Assembly: GCA_963785245.1 (NCBI GenBank) | Contig: CAWAUO010000004.1 | Location: 52,284 to 116,283, forward strand | Length of the DNA: 64,000 nt | Direction of reading: 5' to 3' | DNA from: JAHEEL01 sp963785245 | GTDB taxonomy: Bacteria > Actinomycetota > Acidimicrobiia > Spongiisociales > UBA5794 | Made by a program: the position numbers and the translations under genes | The notes under the pieces: generated by a model | The model's input: the letters and a program-made list of their open reading frames with translations, nothing else | Database searches by the model: none | What the model was told of the DNA's origin: nothing | In this document: piece after piece, positions 62,461 through 64,000 of the stretch | Layout of the letters: each line of letters opens with the position of its first letter | Numbering within the stretch: position 1 is the stretch's first letter

Positions 62461-63983
62461 CTGACGAGCTCCGAGATCGCTTGCAGGCGATGAACCCTGA
62501 ACCCGCGAGGGATTCGGATCCCGACGAACTGGCGACCGTCTTCGCTGTCATCGAGGCAAGGAGGTCGATAGTGACTGTCGACAAAGCCCACGACACGGCC
62601 ACCCCCGTACCACCACGCAGTCGTTGGCGTCGCCCCATCGCGGTGCTCGCCGGGATGGCGATCGTGATCGTTCTCGCCGTCGGCGCTCCGGTGCTGCTGT
62701 TCGGCGGAGAGGACGCACCAACAGCCGACACCGCAGCGACCACCACACCGCCAACAACCCCCGAGACGGCACCACCGACTACCGCTCCGACGCAACCAGC
62801 CACACCGACGACCATCGCCGAGATGGCGACGCCCCCGCCGCCTCCGGATCCCAGCCAGCCACCTCCCTTCACGTTGGCGTCCGAGATACTCCCAGCAAGT
62901 GAAGCCCCATTCGAGCTGCAGTGGATCTCGAATCAGCTTCAGACAACGGAGAATCCTGACGTGCCAGAACTCATCAAGGGATACGGTTGCTACGGAGGCG
63001 GTTTCAACCAGGTCCCGCACGCAACCGTGGAGTTCGACGGCGGCCACATCGATTTCAAGAAGCTGGGCAACAGATTGACTCCCAATGTCGACGTCACCGA
63101 CGAGGCCGGCAACGTCACCGAAGTCGGGAACCCGTTCGGTCCCGATGCCTGGCTGTGTGGCGTTGCGGCCAACGACTCCGTCTTGCTCGCCGTTGGATCC
63201 GGCGCCTTCTGGAGCGACGACGGCATCACCTGGCATGGCATCGAGGCATTCGAAGAGTACGTGTGGTCAGAAATGACGTACTCGGGGCTTCTGTGGGCAG
63301 CCGCCGGTACCGGGGGATACATGATCCTCAGCCAAGACGAGTGGATCCCCGAAGTCTCCGACGGAAGAGCCTGGTTCTCAGAGGATCTCCAATCATGGTA
63401 CGAGATCCCGAGAGAAGACCCCGAAGGGAGGTGCTGTCCGTGGGGCTACGCCGGACCGGACGGTATTGCCGTCGGCGAAGAGCCAATCATCGTCACCTTC
63501 GAGGGTGCATGGGTCACCACCGCTGCCCCGACGACGACCGTCGCTCCGACCAAAACCACAACGCCGACCACAGGTGACATCGCCTTCGAGTTCGTTGTGA
63601 CGTTCTGGGCGACGTCCGTGTGGACCGCCACGGGAGAAGCGATCGACAGCGACCTCTTGTGCTCGGCTGCGACCGGAGTCCTGGAAGGCATCGAGGACGA
63701 GGACGGAGTTACCAGAACGCCCGAGGAATACTATGCACTCCCCAGACGAGAGGAACCGTACCTACAAGTGTCTGTTCATTCGATGACATGTGACGATGGT
63801 TCCGGAGAGTTCACGCTCAGATCCCTCGACGAGATCGATCTCAAGTCCGATCGAGAGACCGATCGGACGTGGACCATCACCGGCGGTTCTGGATACGACA
63901 CCACCTACGGGGAAGGTGTCAACGAGGTGTCCTTCCCCGACGACATCCTCTACAAGGGCACGGGCACTATCACCAAGGACTGA
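62457..63983 (+). CDS. Membrane anti-sigma / sensor-like protein
   Basis: A 508-residue single-pass protein. A short cytosolic N-terminus (residues 1-60) contains no clear zinc motif; a transmembrane helix covers residues 61-83, followed by a Thr/Pro-rich stalk and a large extracellular domain with Trp-rich repeats (GAFWSDDGITWHGI, GRAWFSEDLQSWYEIP) resembling beta-propeller or sialidase-like blades. It is coupled to the ECF sigma factor by ATGA, so the cytosolic part probably binds and restrains the sigma factor. The ligand is unknown. It stops 17 bases before the window end. Confidence 0.75.
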   Translation: MTDELRDRLQAMNPEPARDSDPDELATVFAVIEARRSIVTVDKAHDTATPVPPRSRWRRPIAVLAGMAIVIVLAVGAPVLLFGGEDAPTADTAATTTPPTTPETAPPTTAPTQPATPTTIAEMATPPPPPDPSQPPPFTLASEILPASEAPFELQWISNQLQTTENPDVPELIKGYGCYGGGFNQVPHATVEFDGGHIDFKKLGNRLTPNVDVTDEAGNVTEVGNPFGPDAWLCGVAANDSVLLAVGSGAFWSDDGITWHGIEAFEEYVWSEMTYSGLLWAAAGTGGYMILSQDEWIPEVSDGRAWFSEDLQSWYEIPREDPEGRCCPWGYAGPDGIAVGEEPIIVTFEGAWVTTAAPTTTVAPTKTTTPTTGDIAFEFVVTFWATSVWTATGEAIDSDLLCSAATGVLEGIEDEDGVTRTPEEYYALPRREEPYLQVSVHSMTCDDGSGEFTLRSLDEIDLKSDRETDRTWTITGGSGYDTTYGEGVNEVSFPDDILYKGTGTITKD

Positions 63984-64000
63984 CCTCACCCCGCCCATAT

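Noticed and set aside
55095..64000. A second copy of the tRNA-Val 3' end as the element's right attachment site
   Set aside because: No matching copy was found by eye in the remainder of the window.

Overview
This is a high-GC window (GTG starts and 4-base stop/start overlaps are common) that reads as an actinobacterial chromosome. The pointers are a deazaflavin (F420)-type oxidoreductase, a DUF222/HNH protein, a CtpE-like calcium ATPase, PspC-domain signalling proteins, LytR-CpsA-Psr and DUF5996. The mix would suit a free-living lineage such as Acidimicrobiia, but that is inference; there is no rRNA in the window.

Layout. 0-2.3 kb: the end of an ole-type cluster (beta-lactone synthetase OleC, cut by the window edge, and the reductase OleD). 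2.7-6.9 kb: a membrane sensor kinase, a deazaflavin oxidoreductase and a SulP/STAS anion transporter. 7-10.5 kb: a tightly coupled cobalt/nickel ECF transporter (cbiM, PDGLE protein, cbiQ, cbiO) followed by a menC-like enolase-superfamily gene. 10.5-16 kb: acyl-CoA thioesterase (frameshifted), acyl-CoA dehydrogenase, small hypothetical proteins, trmL, a hotdog thioesterase, GNAT and an AIM24-type protein. 16.05-16.6 kb: tRNA-Ile2(CAU) followed by tandem 163-bp repeats, each restarting with the 3' end of that tRNA. 16.6-25 kb: VOC protein, Gfo/Idh/MocA, XdhC, a BMP-type nucleoside ABC importer and SurE, which together look like purine scavenging. 25-28.7 kb: a FadN/FadA beta-oxidation pair. 29-42.5 kb: BBE-type flavoprotein, DUF222/HNH, HrpA helicase, gamma carbonic anhydrase, DUF5996, pyrophosphatase, CtpE-like ATPase and acyltransferase. 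42.5-52.2 kb: a cell-envelope block with an alpha/beta hydrolase, a LiaRS-like two-component system facing a PspC/LiaF-like gene across a candidate operator, LCP, and a flippase joined to a phosphoglycosyltransferase. 52.2-55 kb: small cytosolic proteins.

55.0-59.6 kb is an integrated element downstream of tRNA-Val(UAC). It holds a tyrosine integrase, a zinc-finger protein, an excisionase-like HTH, short coupled ORFs, a possible replication initiator with a palindrome upstream, and a 22-bp iteron-like array downstream. 59.7-61.5 kb carries a broken XRE regulator and a broken IS110-family insertion sequence. The window closes with an ECF sigma factor coupled to a membrane anti-sigma/sensor-like protein.

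Several genes (thioesterase at 10.6 kb, flippase/transferase at 51.1 kb, excisionase, XRE, IS110, ECF sigma) show single-base frame disruptions where the conserved protein continues in another frame. They are dense from 57 to 62.3 kb and may be assembly indels or real decay; raw reads would decide.
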